Source of the DNA: Pedobacter sp014947265
Lineage (GTDB): Bacteria > Bacteroidota > Bacteroidia > Sphingobacteriales > Sphingobacteriaceae
Direction of reading: 5' to 3'
Assembly: GCF_014947265.1 (NCBI RefSeq)
Contig: NZ_JADCNK010000003.1
Location: 372,001 to 436,000 of the forward strand
Length of the DNA stretch: 64,000 bases
In this document: piece after piece, positions 1-7,442 of the stretch
How positions within the stretch are numbered: the stretch's first letter is position 1
How the letters are laid out: the number at the start of each line of letters is the position of its first letter
Translations under genes and position numbers: made by a program
Notes under the pieces: model-generated
What the model saw: the letters and a program-made list of their open reading frames with translations, nothing else
The model's database searches: none
What the model was told of the DNA's origin: nothing

Positions 1-968
1 TTGCCCCTTTTGGGTCTGAAGGAACGGAACAGCCTTCGCTCGCCGTATTGACCATCAGAGTGAATCAAAAGAAAAAAACAAACTGGTACTTTCCCATTGA
101 GCGGCTTCGTTACCTGGTTTGTTTACAGTCCAAAATCGCTAACTTCATACAGGTCAATACTGAAAATGATGCTTTCCAGGCCTATATCGAAGAAAAAAGG
201 GATTTGATGTCCTTAACAAGGTACCGCCACGGATTAGATAATTATTTCAACCAGATCAAATCCCAATTAAATAACTTGCGTGCCATCAGCCCTTATACCG
301 TTATCGCCCCAGATACAGTTACCCTGAGCGAGTCGCACTTTCATCAACTGGATGAAAACGAGGATAAAAGGCTAACTCACATCAAATATGTGGAAGAATA
401 CCTCACACTGGGGTTCTACCAGATTTTAATGTCGAGGGAATTAGTCGAAATTCAGAAAAAAAACCGCAAAGACAAGATGCGGATTTTCTCGGACAGCAAG
501 AAGTTTCATTTTGGGCATATGACCGTAAAGGGACTCGAAAATAGACTCCGTGACAGGCTCGGCTTCGTGTTTTCCATCTCCAATCCTGTTGATCCCATGC
601 CTAAGCTTGATTTCAAAGGATTTGACATCACGCTTTCCTTTAAAATAATCATCGAAATTTTTGACATGGTCATCCTCGAAATCATGACCAATGCATTCAA
701 ATACATCAATTACGAAGATAATTGCTCCGTATCCTTTGAAATCAAAAAACGCGCCAGCCAAACCTACCTCGAGGTCAGGAATTCCTTCGGCTCGGATGCC
801 AGTAAAATGCAAAGGGATATGATTTTCAGTGAAGGGAAAGGTCTGATGATGATTAACGATATTTACCTCAAACTCTTCGAAGATAACCGATTCAGATATT
901 CAAACCCAAAATCCAAAAAGAAAATATTCACCGTTCGCTTACCCCTGATTCTAAAAATCCTGGAATGA
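1..968 (+). CDS. Histidine-kinase-type ATPase, 5' end outside the window
   Basis: The C-terminal third (codons from about 640 to 950) resembles a GHKL/HATPase_c domain. An N-box-like segment EIMTNAFKYIN is followed by a glycine box SEGKGLMMIND. The usual DxG of the G1 box is replaced by RNSFGSD, so ATP binding may be altered. The N-terminal part is charged and helical, with no membrane segment or recognisable His phosphoacceptor domain. The reading frame is open to base 3 and the first possible start inside the window is TTG at 48, so the true start probably lies upstream. The stop overlaps the next start (ATGA), so the two genes are probably translationally coupled. Likely a cytoplasmic signalling ATPase or atypical histidine kinase; partners and substrate are unknown. 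Confidence 0.65.
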   Translation, partial: APFGSEGTEQPSLAVLTIRVNQKKKTNWYFPIERLRYLVCLQSKIANFIQVNTENDAFQAYIEEKRDLMSLTRYRHGLDNYFNQIKSQLNNLRAISPYTVIAPDTVTLSESHFHQLDENEDKRLTHIKYVEEYLTLGFYQILMSRELVEIQKKNRKDKMRIFSDSKKFHFGHMTVKGLENRLRDRLGFVFSISNPVDPMPKLDFKGFDITLSFKIIIEIFDMVILEIMTNAFKYINYEDNCSVSFEIKKRASQTYLEVRNSFGSDASKMQRDMIFSEGKGLMMINDIYLKLFEDNRFRYSNPKSKKKIFTVRLPLILKILE

Positions 969-1423
969 AAAAAATAGTCTATTTCGAAAACCAAAAAGTA
1001 CATTACGACTTCATCTACAATGCCCTCTGCGAGGAATATGATGTCTATCCCAAGCCTGAAGAATTCAAGAAGTTGTGCAGGATGTCACTTGCCTTTCTCT
1101 ATGATATGGAAAAAAATCTCAGACCGCTGGTCAGCTATCTCCGCTCGGTCAAAGCAGACCTCTATATTGTCGACGTGGCCCTGGCCACAGACATGGAAAG
1201 TGCACAGGATGATTTTACAGGGGGAGAGATCAGGAAAAATCTCCTGAGCAACCTTTTCCCAAAAACCACGGCCATATTCCTGACCGGGCACTACCGGGCC
1301 GACCTTGAACCGTATGCCCAGGAGGGAGACGATTTTCTGAGCAAATTTGACAATTCTCACTATCCACACGAAGTGAGTCTGAAACAGTTGAAGATATTAA
1401 TCGAAAAACACCTGCAGAAATGA
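965..1423 (+). CDS. Response-regulator receiver-like protein
   Basis: A 152-residue single-domain protein with the spacing of a receiver domain. Hydrophobic strand LYIVD ends in Asp70, a candidate phosphoacceptor. AIFLTG carries Thr107 and FLSK carries Lys127. The early acidic pair is poorly preserved, so this is a divergent receiver and there is no output domain. It overlaps the ATPase gene by four bases upstream and the membrane-protein gene by four bases downstream, which makes a tight three-gene unit. The natural reading is a kinase/receiver pair acting with the membrane protein. The receiver call rests on pattern, not on strong sequence identity. Confidence 0.55.
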   Translation: MKKIVYFENQKVHYDFIYNALCEEYDVYPKPEEFKKLCRMSLAFLYDMEKNLRPLVSYLRSVKADLYIVDVALATDMESAQDDFTGGEIRKNLLSNLFPKTTAIFLTGHYRADLEPYAQEGDDFLSKFDNSHYPHEVSLKQLKILIEKHLQK

Positions 1424-2076
1424 GCAATTTACACCAGACAACACCCCGCAACACAATTGATAAGTTCCTAGGATTCCTTTTTTTATTGGCCATCATCGTA
1501 AGCGTAATCGCCTTTTTTGGCATTACCATCAGCGCATTCGTAATTTGCGTAAAATCGGTAATTAGCGGTTTCGACGTGAATTACCTGTTCAAAGCCATAG
1601 AATTTATTTTCATAGCGCCTTTGCCCATCCTGATTTCCAGCGTTTCCTACAGCATTTACCACAAAATCATTCGCTGGTATTTCCTCGACCACGGTATTCG
1701 TACCCCCGAAGACGCCAATACCGCAAGGGAACAGGTACTCGTTGAACTTTCCCTAACCAAATACCTGTTCATATCGACGCTTCTCTCCACGGTGATCGTC
1801 ATTATCATCGAATTTTTATACAGGAGGCTAGGCGAACTGCATGGGAAACCGGCAGCCATCGACTGGATGACACTAATCATCGGAGCCGTTGGTATCTTAG
1901 TGCTCATCATCCTTATTAAATATGTCAGCTTAATGGGCGAACATCTTGGACACCAGATTAAAGAAATCAAACAATACCGTATTAGCAAAATGACTTCAAA
2001 AGAAGATGTCGGCCGCCGTATTGCGGAGATCGACGTTGAGGAGGCTAACCTCGATGCGGTACCGGATAACAACTAA
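1420..2076 (+). CDS. Four-helix membrane protein of unknown function
   Basis: 218 residues with four clear hydrophobic segments at about 17-45, 58-82, 113-135 and 148-172, and a charged C-terminal tail of about 45 residues that is probably cytoplasmic. The layout (three or four helices, short loops, acidic tail) recalls small YqhA/UPF0114-like membrane proteins, but I cannot confirm that family. The start overlaps the stop of the receiver-like gene (ATGA). It may be the membrane input or target of the two signalling proteins before it. Confidence 0.6.
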   Translation: MSNLHQTTPRNTIDKFLGFLFLLAIIVSVIAFFGITISAFVICVKSVISGFDVNYLFKAIEFIFIAPLPILISSVSYSIYHKIIRWYFLDHGIRTPEDANTAREQVLVELSLTKYLFISTLLSTVIVIIIEFLYRRLGELHGKPAAIDWMTLIIGAVGILVLIILIKYVSLMGEHLGHQIKEIKQYRISKMTSKEDVGRRIAEIDVEEANLDAVPDNN

Positions 2077-2385
2077 TAAAAAATCAATCCGGCGTCAAAC
2101 AACCTAATACAATTTGAGGACTGTGTCGACTGAAGATCAAGTAATCAAACCCAAAAAAATGAAGAAGAAAAAATCTATGCAAACAAATGAAAAATAGTGG
2201 AGCCTTAACACTTATAACCTAAGCTATTGGAATAGGACAAGTCGACACCACAGTGTAAACTTGCCCGTATTAAATAAAACGGTTACGGGGCTCAGTTTGC
2301 CACTGGGAATAGCCTCAAAAATGAATAAAATTTATCTTAATGATTAAAGAAATAATCATTATTTTAATCATAAATCACTTGTCTA

Positions 2386-2547
2386 TTAGAGGTAAGTGAT
2401 GCTTTCTTTTACCAAATCTTGCAGAAGTAACTTATGATCCTCGCCCCAAGTTCCCAGTTGAATTATCAAATGCATCAACTCCCTTCCTAAGTCTGTTAAA
2501 AAGTATTCAACTTTTGGATGGAAAAACCACAACCTATTGACCCCTTT
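2386..2547 (-). pseudogene. Remnant of an HxlR-family regulator (C-terminal part)
   Basis: On the minus strand a stop-to-stop frame of about 53 codons reads HPKVEYFLTDLGREL, then LGTWGEDHK, ending at a TAA at 2386-2388. This is the wing and C-terminal helix typical of HxlR winged-helix regulators (PxVEYxLTxxGxxL...WG..H). An in-frame TGA lies at 2548-2550, there is no start codon, and the N-terminal helix-turn-helix is absent. It is therefore a decayed or truncated gene. The rest of 2077-2744 holds nothing I can recognise. Confidence 0.65.
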
Positions 2548-2744
2548 TCACCAAAAATAAATTTTTGATTACTTCTTGATAACCAGTTTGTTTCGGGGTC
2601 TTCTAAAATTGGAGGAATGAGGTCAATCAAATTGGTTTATCCAATAACCTGTCTTATTGTGAAAATCTAGCGACTCATCCCTCTGCCACGGTCATTTTTA
2701 TGGCTATTTTTTGCCTCCTGAATCTTACGATAGAATTCCCTGCT

Positions 2745-3371
2745 TTATAGTAGATTGGTGTATTCACGTACTGCCTTTAAAATGCTTTTCTGCACATCCT
2801 GCCATTTTAGCTTTCCATCCATCAGTTTTACAGGAACATTAAAGTCGATATCGTTATGGTACATTAGGGATAACTTAGCGGTGTTGGGATCGACATTTGG
2901 ATATTTCTGGCAGTAGTAATCCAATATTTCATCTAAAGGCATTTCCATTAACAGGTAATGCATATCGATAAAATCCTTGATCCGTTGTCCGCTATTCACA
3001 ATTGCATTGATCTTCATGGCCGATATATCCTGATTGGACATCATCCTTATGCCTTCGATTGTTTCTATTGGTCTGATAGATGGATACTTGTGCGAGATAA
3101 AATCAAAATCAACTTCGCCAATACTACCACTTACATAGTTGCCCTTGTGGCGTTTTACATCTGCGCCATAGCTGTTCCTTAAATGTACGGCGAGTCCATC
3201 ACCATCAAAGTCTGAAGAGCTGAAAAGGTCGATATCTATGGATTCCCTGTGTCCGATCCTTAAAGATAGTGCGGTACCACCTACAAGATAAAAGGAGTTG
3301 AGCTGATGATCTTGCATCAGTGTCTGGATTAGATCCAGTGTCCCTGGTGTAACTGTTTCTTTATGTAACAT
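2745..3371 (-). CDS. AbiEii/AbiGii-type nucleotidyltransferase toxin
   Basis: 208 residues. The nucleotidyltransferase signature is clear: LVGGTAL at 29-35 and HRESIDIDLF at 41-50, with the metal-binding pair Asp46/Asp48. A conserved KINAIVNSGQRIKDFIDMHYLL segment in the middle also fits the AbiEii family (formerly DUF1814). These proteins are the toxin half of type IV toxin-antitoxin and phage-exclusion modules. Members of the fold modify tRNA 3' ends or other nucleic-acid targets; the target here is unknown. The gene starts inside the 3' end of the upstream partner (43-base overlap), the usual antitoxin-first order. It sits beside an integrase, in keeping with mobile defence cargo. Confidence 0.85.
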   Translation of the reverse strand: MLHKETVTPGTLDLIQTLMQDHQLNSFYLVGGTALSLRIGHRESIDIDLFSSSDFDGDGLAVHLRNSYGADVKRHKGNYVSGSIGEVDFDFISHKYPSIRPIETIEGIRMMSNQDISAMKINAIVNSGQRIKDFIDMHYLLMEMPLDEILDYYCQKYPNVDPNTAKLSLMYHNDIDFNVPVKLMDGKLKWQDVQKSILKAVREYTNLL

Positions 3372-3829
3372 CTGAGTTTTTCTTTGCTCAACTGAAAATA
3401 TCTACAAACGGCCTCCATGGTCATATCAGAAAGATAGGTGATGTCTTCTTTGAGGGCTCGGATTACGTTTTCTCTACCATAAAACCTGATCATCTCCTCC
3501 CAATCCATTGTATTGCCTTTATCAAGCACCCGTTCGATAACCGTTTTGTAACTCCTGCTCCAGTCCAGTTTCTCGAAATCAAAGTCCCAGAACAGTACCT
3601 TTGGAAGGTCTGGTCTTCTGACCTTTTGTATCAATGGATGTCTTTCAATTTTGATTTCATCGTTTTCGAATGGAACCTTTTTTTTCGAAAGATAGTTGTT
3701 CAATGTATGATAGTTATAGGTTGGGTAGCTGTCGCAAAATCCTTTCAGACTTGAAAACACATCGATATCTGTACTGGCAAATCTTTTCCAGTGCACAACG
3801 ATTACTCTTTTGTTCAATTCCTTTAACAT
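3329..3829 (-). CDS. Probable antitoxin partner of the AbiEii-like toxin (DUF6922-like)
   Basis: 166 residues and soluble. The N-terminal half contains HTLNNYLSKKKVPF, and the C-terminal half (about 95-165) has FWDFDFEKLDW and IRFYGRENVIRALKEDITYLSD, the pattern of the DUF6922 family often found just upstream of AbiEii toxins in Bacteroidota. It lacks the classical AbiEi winged-helix N-terminus that I would expect in the lactococcal system. The order and the 43-base overlap with the toxin gene support an antitoxin or regulator role. That role is inferred from position; the family match is from memory. Confidence 0.7.
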   Translation of the reverse strand: MLKELNKRVIVVHWKRFASTDIDVFSSLKGFCDSYPTYNYHTLNNYLSKKKVPFENDEIKIERHPLIQKVRRPDLPKVLFWDFDFEKLDWSRSYKTVIERVLDKGNTMDWEEMIRFYGRENVIRALKEDITYLSDMTMEAVCRYFQLSKEKLRCYIKKQLHQGHWI

Positions 3830-3912
3830 CCTACAAATCTAACTAAAACAGGAATTAATGCCTAATATTTTTAAATATTTGTCAGTTGGCTGTGATTATT
3901 AAATTTATTGAT

Positions 3913-5130
3913 TTATATCATAGCTAACTTTTTCTTTAGCACTGCCATGTCTTCGCTTACCTTGATATCCAAAATCTTCGCGTAATGCTGGGTAGTCCTG
4001 ATATTGGTATGTCCTAGCATCTTCGATACGCTTTCTATCGGTACACCATTCAATAGCGTAACCGTTGTGGCGAATGTGTGGCGGGCAATATGCGAAGTCA
4101 GTTTCTTTTCAATTCCGCACAGTTCGGCAATTTCCTTCAGGTATTCGTTCATCTTTTGGTTGCTGGGAACTGGAAGAAGCAAGCCTTTATTAAGGCAGAC
4201 TTTGTTGGTGGAATATCTATCCACAATCTCAACAGCTGTTGAAAGTAGCGGAACCGATGACCTTGTTTTGGTTTTCTGCCTGTTGGTAAAGATCCATCGG
4301 TCGTCATCAATTCCCTTCCTGATATTTTCCTGTTTCAGTTTGAAGACATCGACATAAGCCAAACCAGTAAAACAGCAGAAAATAAAAACATCTCTTACCT
4401 GCTTCAATCTCTCCGATAAAAATTCTTTACCCGCGATATGAGCCAATTCCTCCTTGTTCAGATAAAAGCGATCAACATTCTTTGTTTTGCCTTTATAAGC
4501 TGTAAATGGCGATTTATCTATCCATTCATTCTTCATACAGATGCGAAGGATTTTCCCGAGGTTCTTAATGTTTTTTACAACATAATTGTTTGCGCAGTTC
4601 TTGTCAGACCTTAGGTAATGGTCAAATCCGTTCAGAAATGCCTGGTCGATAGTTCTAATGTCCATATCGGCTACACCATATTTCTGGCGGATAAACACTT
4701 TCAGGTGCGTCTCTAGAACCTTGTAACGGTTCAATGTGCCACGGACGTAATCTTTACCTACAAGCTGTTCCATCTTTAAATTATGGTCGGCAACCGCTTC
4801 CAATAGGGTATGTGAATTAGTAAGCGTACCCAGATAACTTGATTTGATTGCATCTGCTGTTATCGGCAACCCCATATCGAAAACACACTGATGCGCATAA
4901 TAAACCGCATTCTGCAACTGGTCAAGATGGGTATTCAACACCTTAATCTCTTCTTTTGAGCCGATGGCTCTGCCGCCCTTGGCATTCCATCGCTTGGGGT
5001 CGCAGTCACGATTGGTGGCGATCTCTGCACGGTTTCCCTCTACGGTAATCCTCATGTAGATCGGTACATTTCCGCTTACATAGTTCTTTTGCTTTTTCAG
5101 ATAGAAAAGCAGGCTAAAATTGGTCTTCAT
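3913..5130 (-). CDS. Tyrosine recombinase / integrase (Bacteroidota type)
   Basis: 405 residues in three parts: an N-terminal arm-binding domain (about 1-95), a SAM-like core-binding domain (about 105-205) and a catalytic domain (about 225-390). Catalytic residues visible are His347 and Arg350 in SHIARHTF, His374 in LGHTNIRTT and the nucleophile Tyr383 in QHYAKI. The first catalytic arginine, normally in TGLR, is Ala258 here (TGLAYVDV). The CTnDOT-type integrases also depart from the canonical arginine at this position, so the enzyme is not necessarily dead. The gene lies beside tRNA-Lys and duplicated tRNA 3' sequence, as expected for an integrative element. The upstream region 5131-5360 contains inverted motifs (GAACCGA/TCGGTTC; ATTCGGTG pairs) that could be recombinase binding sites. 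Confidence 0.93.
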   Translation of the reverse strand: MKTNFSLLFYLKKQKNYVSGNVPIYMRITVEGNRAEIATNRDCDPKRWNAKGGRAIGSKEEIKVLNTHLDQLQNAVYYAHQCVFDMGLPITADAIKSSYLGTLTNSHTLLEAVADHNLKMEQLVGKDYVRGTLNRYKVLETHLKVFIRQKYGVADMDIRTIDQAFLNGFDHYLRSDKNCANNYVVKNIKNLGKILRICMKNEWIDKSPFTAYKGKTKNVDRFYLNKEELAHIAGKEFLSERLKQVRDVFIFCCFTGLAYVDVFKLKQENIRKGIDDDRWIFTNRQKTKTRSSVPLLSTAVEIVDRYSTNKVCLNKGLLLPVPSNQKMNEYLKEIAELCGIEKKLTSHIARHTFATTVTLLNGVPIESVSKMLGHTNIRTTQHYAKILDIKVSEDMAVLKKKLAMI

Positions 5131-5284
5131 AATCTCTCGATTTTAGTTAAACAACCCGAGAACCGACTTTCGGTTCGAGAGCTGCATCACCGTTAAAAAA
5201 CAATAGATAACGACGATGCAAACATAGCTTTGCTTCTTAAAATACACAAGATATTCAGTTTATAACAACCTGTTCAATAGATGG

Positions 5285-5345
5285 TTATATACAATTCGGT
5301 GAGTCAATTTTAACCGTTTTGCCTTAACACCGAATCACTCACCAA
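5285..5345. repeat. Inverted ATTCGGTG motifs upstream of the integrase
   Basis: ATTCGGTGAGT occurs near 5295 and its reverse complement, in CACCGAATCACTCACC, near 5327-5342. The two face each other across about 25 bases between the integrase start and the tRNA-derived repeats. They may be arm-type recombinase sites. This is inferred from position only. Confidence 0.35.
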
Positions 5346-5384
5346 AGTTTTGTGAATTCATGTGATTTTTGGCAATTCCCTAAA

Positions 5385-5421
5385 AGCAAAAAACCTGCTA
5401 ATCGTGCGATTGCAGGGTTTT
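5385..5421 (-). terminator. Hairpin with T-tract on the minus strand
   Basis: Read on the minus strand, CCTGCAATCG pairs with CGATTAGCAGG around a two-base loop with one bulge, and is followed by TTTTTT. It lies just downstream of a truncated copy of the tRNA-Lys 3' end at 5443-5460. It may be the terminator that once served the tRNA gene before an insertion. Confidence 0.55.
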
Positions 5422-5442
5422 ATACATTTTGATAGTCTTTGG

Positions 5443-5460
5443 TGTGATCCCGCTGGGATT
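5443..5460 (-). repeat. Duplicate of the tRNA-Lys 3' end (candidate att site)
   Basis: The 18 bases TGTGATCCCGCTGGGATT match 5585-5602 exactly, which is the acceptor and T-arm end of the intact tRNA-Lys gene. Integrative elements that use tRNA genes leave such 3'-end copies, and a tyrosine recombinase gene starts 313 bases away. A third, inverted tRNA-like piece (GTTCGAATCCCAG followed by GGGGAT) lies at about 5530-5549. Whether this copy is attL, attR or a scar cannot be told from the window. Confidence 0.6.
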
Positions 5461-5554
5461 GGCTCAGCCCCGCAAAACCCCGAACCCGGCCCTGAGCCTT
5501 TTACAAATCGAACCCAGGCCGGCGCTTCTGTTCGAATCCCAGAGGGGATAAAAC

Positions 5555-5581
5555 AAAAAAACCTCACATTTCTGTGAGGTT
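5555..5581 (-). terminator. Terminator of tRNA-Lys
   Basis: A perfect stem, ACCTCACA with TGTGAGGT, closes a TTTC/GAAA loop and is followed on the minus strand by seven Ts. It begins seven bases past the tRNA 3' end, the expected place for an intrinsic terminator of that gene. Confidence 0.8.
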
Positions 5582-5586
5582 TCTTG

Positions 5587-5659
5587 TGATCCCGCTGGGA
5601 TTCGAACCCAGGACCACTACATTAAAAGTGTAATGCTCTACCAGCTGAGCTACGGAATC
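5587..5659 (-). tRNA. tRNA-Lys (anticodon TTT)
   Basis: The minus strand folds as a complete 73-base tRNA. The acceptor stem GATTCCG pairs with CGGGATC (one T-G pair) and the discriminator base is A. The D arm contains AGCTGGTAGA. The anticodon loop CTTTTAA has TTT in the anticodon. The T arm is GGGTTCGAATCCC. CCA is not encoded. A Bacteroidota-type promoter lies directly upstream and a hairpin terminator directly downstream. Its 3' end is the probable target of the neighbouring integrase. Confidence 0.96.
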
Positions 5660-5683
5660 ATTTTCCTTTTGTTTAAGGAGGTG

Positions 5684-5714
5684 CAAATATAGAGATAAAT
5701 CCTTTCTTTGCAAA
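5684..5714 (-). promoter_or_regulatory. Promoter of tRNA-Lys, Bacteroidota -33/-7 type
   Basis: On the minus strand TTTG (5711-5714) is followed after 19 bases by TATATTTG (5684-5691). This matches the TTTG / TAnnTTTG consensus of Bacteroidota primary-sigma promoters, and it ends about 24 bases before the tRNA 5' end. Confidence 0.75.
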
Positions 5715-5869
5715 TGTTTTTACAAAATGTTTTTGGCCTTTATCGTTAAAATAATGTTATCAGGTTGTAACCTCTTGATTTTAAAATGGCTAAGCACCAA
5801 AAATAATTTTCATCTTTTAAAAATAAAAAGTTAAGCAAGCTAAATAGGGATATGCTTACCCGAAATATA

Positions 5870-6568
5870 TTATTTAACCGACTTGGGTATAAAGTTCAAA
5901 AACGATTGAAACTGTGCTTTATGTTTGTTTTTATCGAGCTTAAAGTAGAAGGCACCACGCCGTGAGCTCGATTTATCTTTCTCGTTTTGTTTAATGAGCA
6001 AACCACTGGCAGTAATTTTACGGATAAAGTTGCGGTTATCAATCGGTGTATCGTACACCTGTTCGTATAAAGCCTGCAATTGTGGGATGGTAAAGCGTTT
6101 GGGTAATAACTCAAACAAAACAGGGTGGAGGGCTGCCTGGTAACGGATTTTATCCATCGCTGCTTTTACCATAATATTATGGTCGAAAATCAGTTCAGGT
6201 ACTTCTTTAAGTGTAAACCATTCGGCACGGAACTGATCATTAATCTGTTTACTGTATTTATTGATATCGATCAGGGCAAAATACACTACTGATACCGTGC
6301 GCTCAATAGGATCACGGTCGGGGCTACCGTAAGCGTGCAACTGCTCTAAATATACATCGTGCAGTCCGGTAAGCTCCAAAAGGATCCGCTTCGCAGCGCC
6401 ATCCAGGTTTTCGTTTTCGCCAATAAAACCGCCCATTAAGCTCCATTGATCTTTTATTGGCTCAATGGCCCTTTTAATAACCAAAAGTTTCAGTTGTTCG
6501 CCGTCGTAACCAAAAATAATACAGTCTACGGCAACCAATACAGGTTTTTGATTTAGATATTTTTTCAT
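5870..6568 (-). CDS. Nudix-fold transcriptional regulator (AraR/NrtR-like)
   Basis: 232 residues: an N-terminal Nudix fold (about 5-140) and a C-terminal winged-helix domain (about 150-225) of the NrtR type. The Nudix box at 47-69 (GFIGENENLDGAAKRILLEL) keeps Gly47, Glu53, Arg61, Glu65 and Gly68. Two positions that are normally catalytic glutamates are Ile62 and Leu66, so hydrolysis is probably lost and the domain would act as a ligand sensor. Bacteroides AraR, a repressor of arabinose genes, has this architecture. The gene follows a HAD phosphatase gene by three bases and is near aldose epimerase, which fits a sugar-responsive regulator. The effector is unknown. Confidence 0.83.
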   Translation of the reverse strand: MKKYLNQKPVLVAVDCIIFGYDGEQLKLLVIKRAIEPIKDQWSLMGGFIGENENLDGAAKRILLELTGLHDVYLEQLHAYGSPDRDPIERTVSVVYFALIDINKYSKQINDQFRAEWFTLKEVPELIFDHNIMVKAAMDKIRYQAALHPVLFELLPKRFTIPQLQALYEQVYDTPIDNRNFIRKITASGLLIKQNEKDKSSSRRGAFYFKLDKNKHKAQFQSFLNFIPKSVK

Positions 6569-6571
6569 GTT

Positions 6572-7243
6572 TTAAAAAAGCAGGGTTAATTTAGCATCGT
6601 TGTAATTGGTAATATAGCCCAAAATATTTGGATAACCATCAAATTCTTCCAGGCTATGGGTAGTCGTTAACACCAGGCATTGCATACCTGCGTTCAAAGC
6701 TGATTCTACACCTTTAGGCGCATCTTCAAAAACCAGGCAATCAGCTGGTGAAACACCCAGGGCAGCTGCAGCCTTTAAAAATGTTTCCGGATCGGGTTTG
6801 CTTATTTGTACATCATCGGCACTTACAATGGCGTCCAGGTAATGGCGGATGTTTAAGCCATCTACCACAAAATCAATGTTGAAAGGAATAGCTGCGGAGC
6901 CAATGGCCATCGGAATCTGTGCAGCCTTAGCCCGCTCCAAAAAGTCGTCCAAACCGGCTATCAAGGCCAAATGCGGTAAATAACCCTCCTGGTAGCGCTT
7001 TTCTTTATCTATCGAAAGGCGTTCGATTTCTGCAGGACTAAACTTATCCTTACCAAAAACACGCTCCAGTACTTCGTGGTTTTTGCCGTACATTTCTTTC
7101 TTTACACTTTCGTAATTTAGTGCTGCACCTAAATCTTCCGTCATAATACTGTACCAGGCTAACGTATGGTATTCCATATCGTTAATCATGGTTCCGTTTA
7201 AATCAAAAAGAAGAGCTTTAGGCTTGAAATTAAAATCGTGCAT
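6572..7243 (-). CDS. HAD-superfamily sugar-phosphate phosphatase / beta-phosphoglucomutase-like
   Basis: 223 residues. Motif I is FDLNGTMI with nucleophile Asp14; the second position, usually Asp, is Asn16. A cap domain (about 20-90) follows, then AIGSAA (motif II), the lysine in SKPDPETF (motif III) and LVFEDAPKGVESALNAGM (motif IV). This is the beta-phosphoglucomutase/HAD-IA layout. Loss of the motif I general acid favours phosphatase-like or altered chemistry over a true mutase. It is the first gene of a two-gene minus-strand unit with the Nudix regulator and is divergent from the epimerase gene. Likely acts on a sugar phosphate; the exact substrate is unknown. Confidence 0.82.
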   Translation of the reverse strand: MHDFNFKPKALLFDLNGTMINDMEYHTLAWYSIMTEDLGAALNYESVKKEMYGKNHEVLERVFGKDKFSPAEIERLSIDKEKRYQEGYLPHLALIAGLDDFLERAKAAQIPMAIGSAAIPFNIDFVVDGLNIRHYLDAIVSADDVQISKPDPETFLKAAAALGVSPADCLVFEDAPKGVESALNAGMQCLVLTTTHSLEEFDGYPNILGYITNYNDAKLTLLF

Positions 7244-7442
7244 AGTGTTGCTAAATTATATGATTTTTTTTGATGTTGGGAATGATGATCAATATTAACA
7301 GAAATAATATTATAATCGTTAACCTGACGTTAATTATTTTTACTACTTTAGCTGTAACCAAAAATAAATCTATATGCAAGCATCAGGAGTTTTGCCAGGT
7401 AAAATTCACGATTGCTTCATCAACTTAAAACAATAATAACTG

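Noticed and set aside
441..812. Minus-strand frames inside the first ATPase gene
   Set aside because: They are antisense shadows of a frame with clear HATPase motifs.
2101..2380. Possible small gene or RNA in the gap after the membrane-protein gene
   Set aside because: No start, no coding signal and no stable fold that I could recognise; left unassigned.
5358..5577. Overlapping short frames of about 70 codons on both strands
   Set aside because: They cover tRNA-derived repeats and two terminator hairpins, and neither shows family features or a plausible start.
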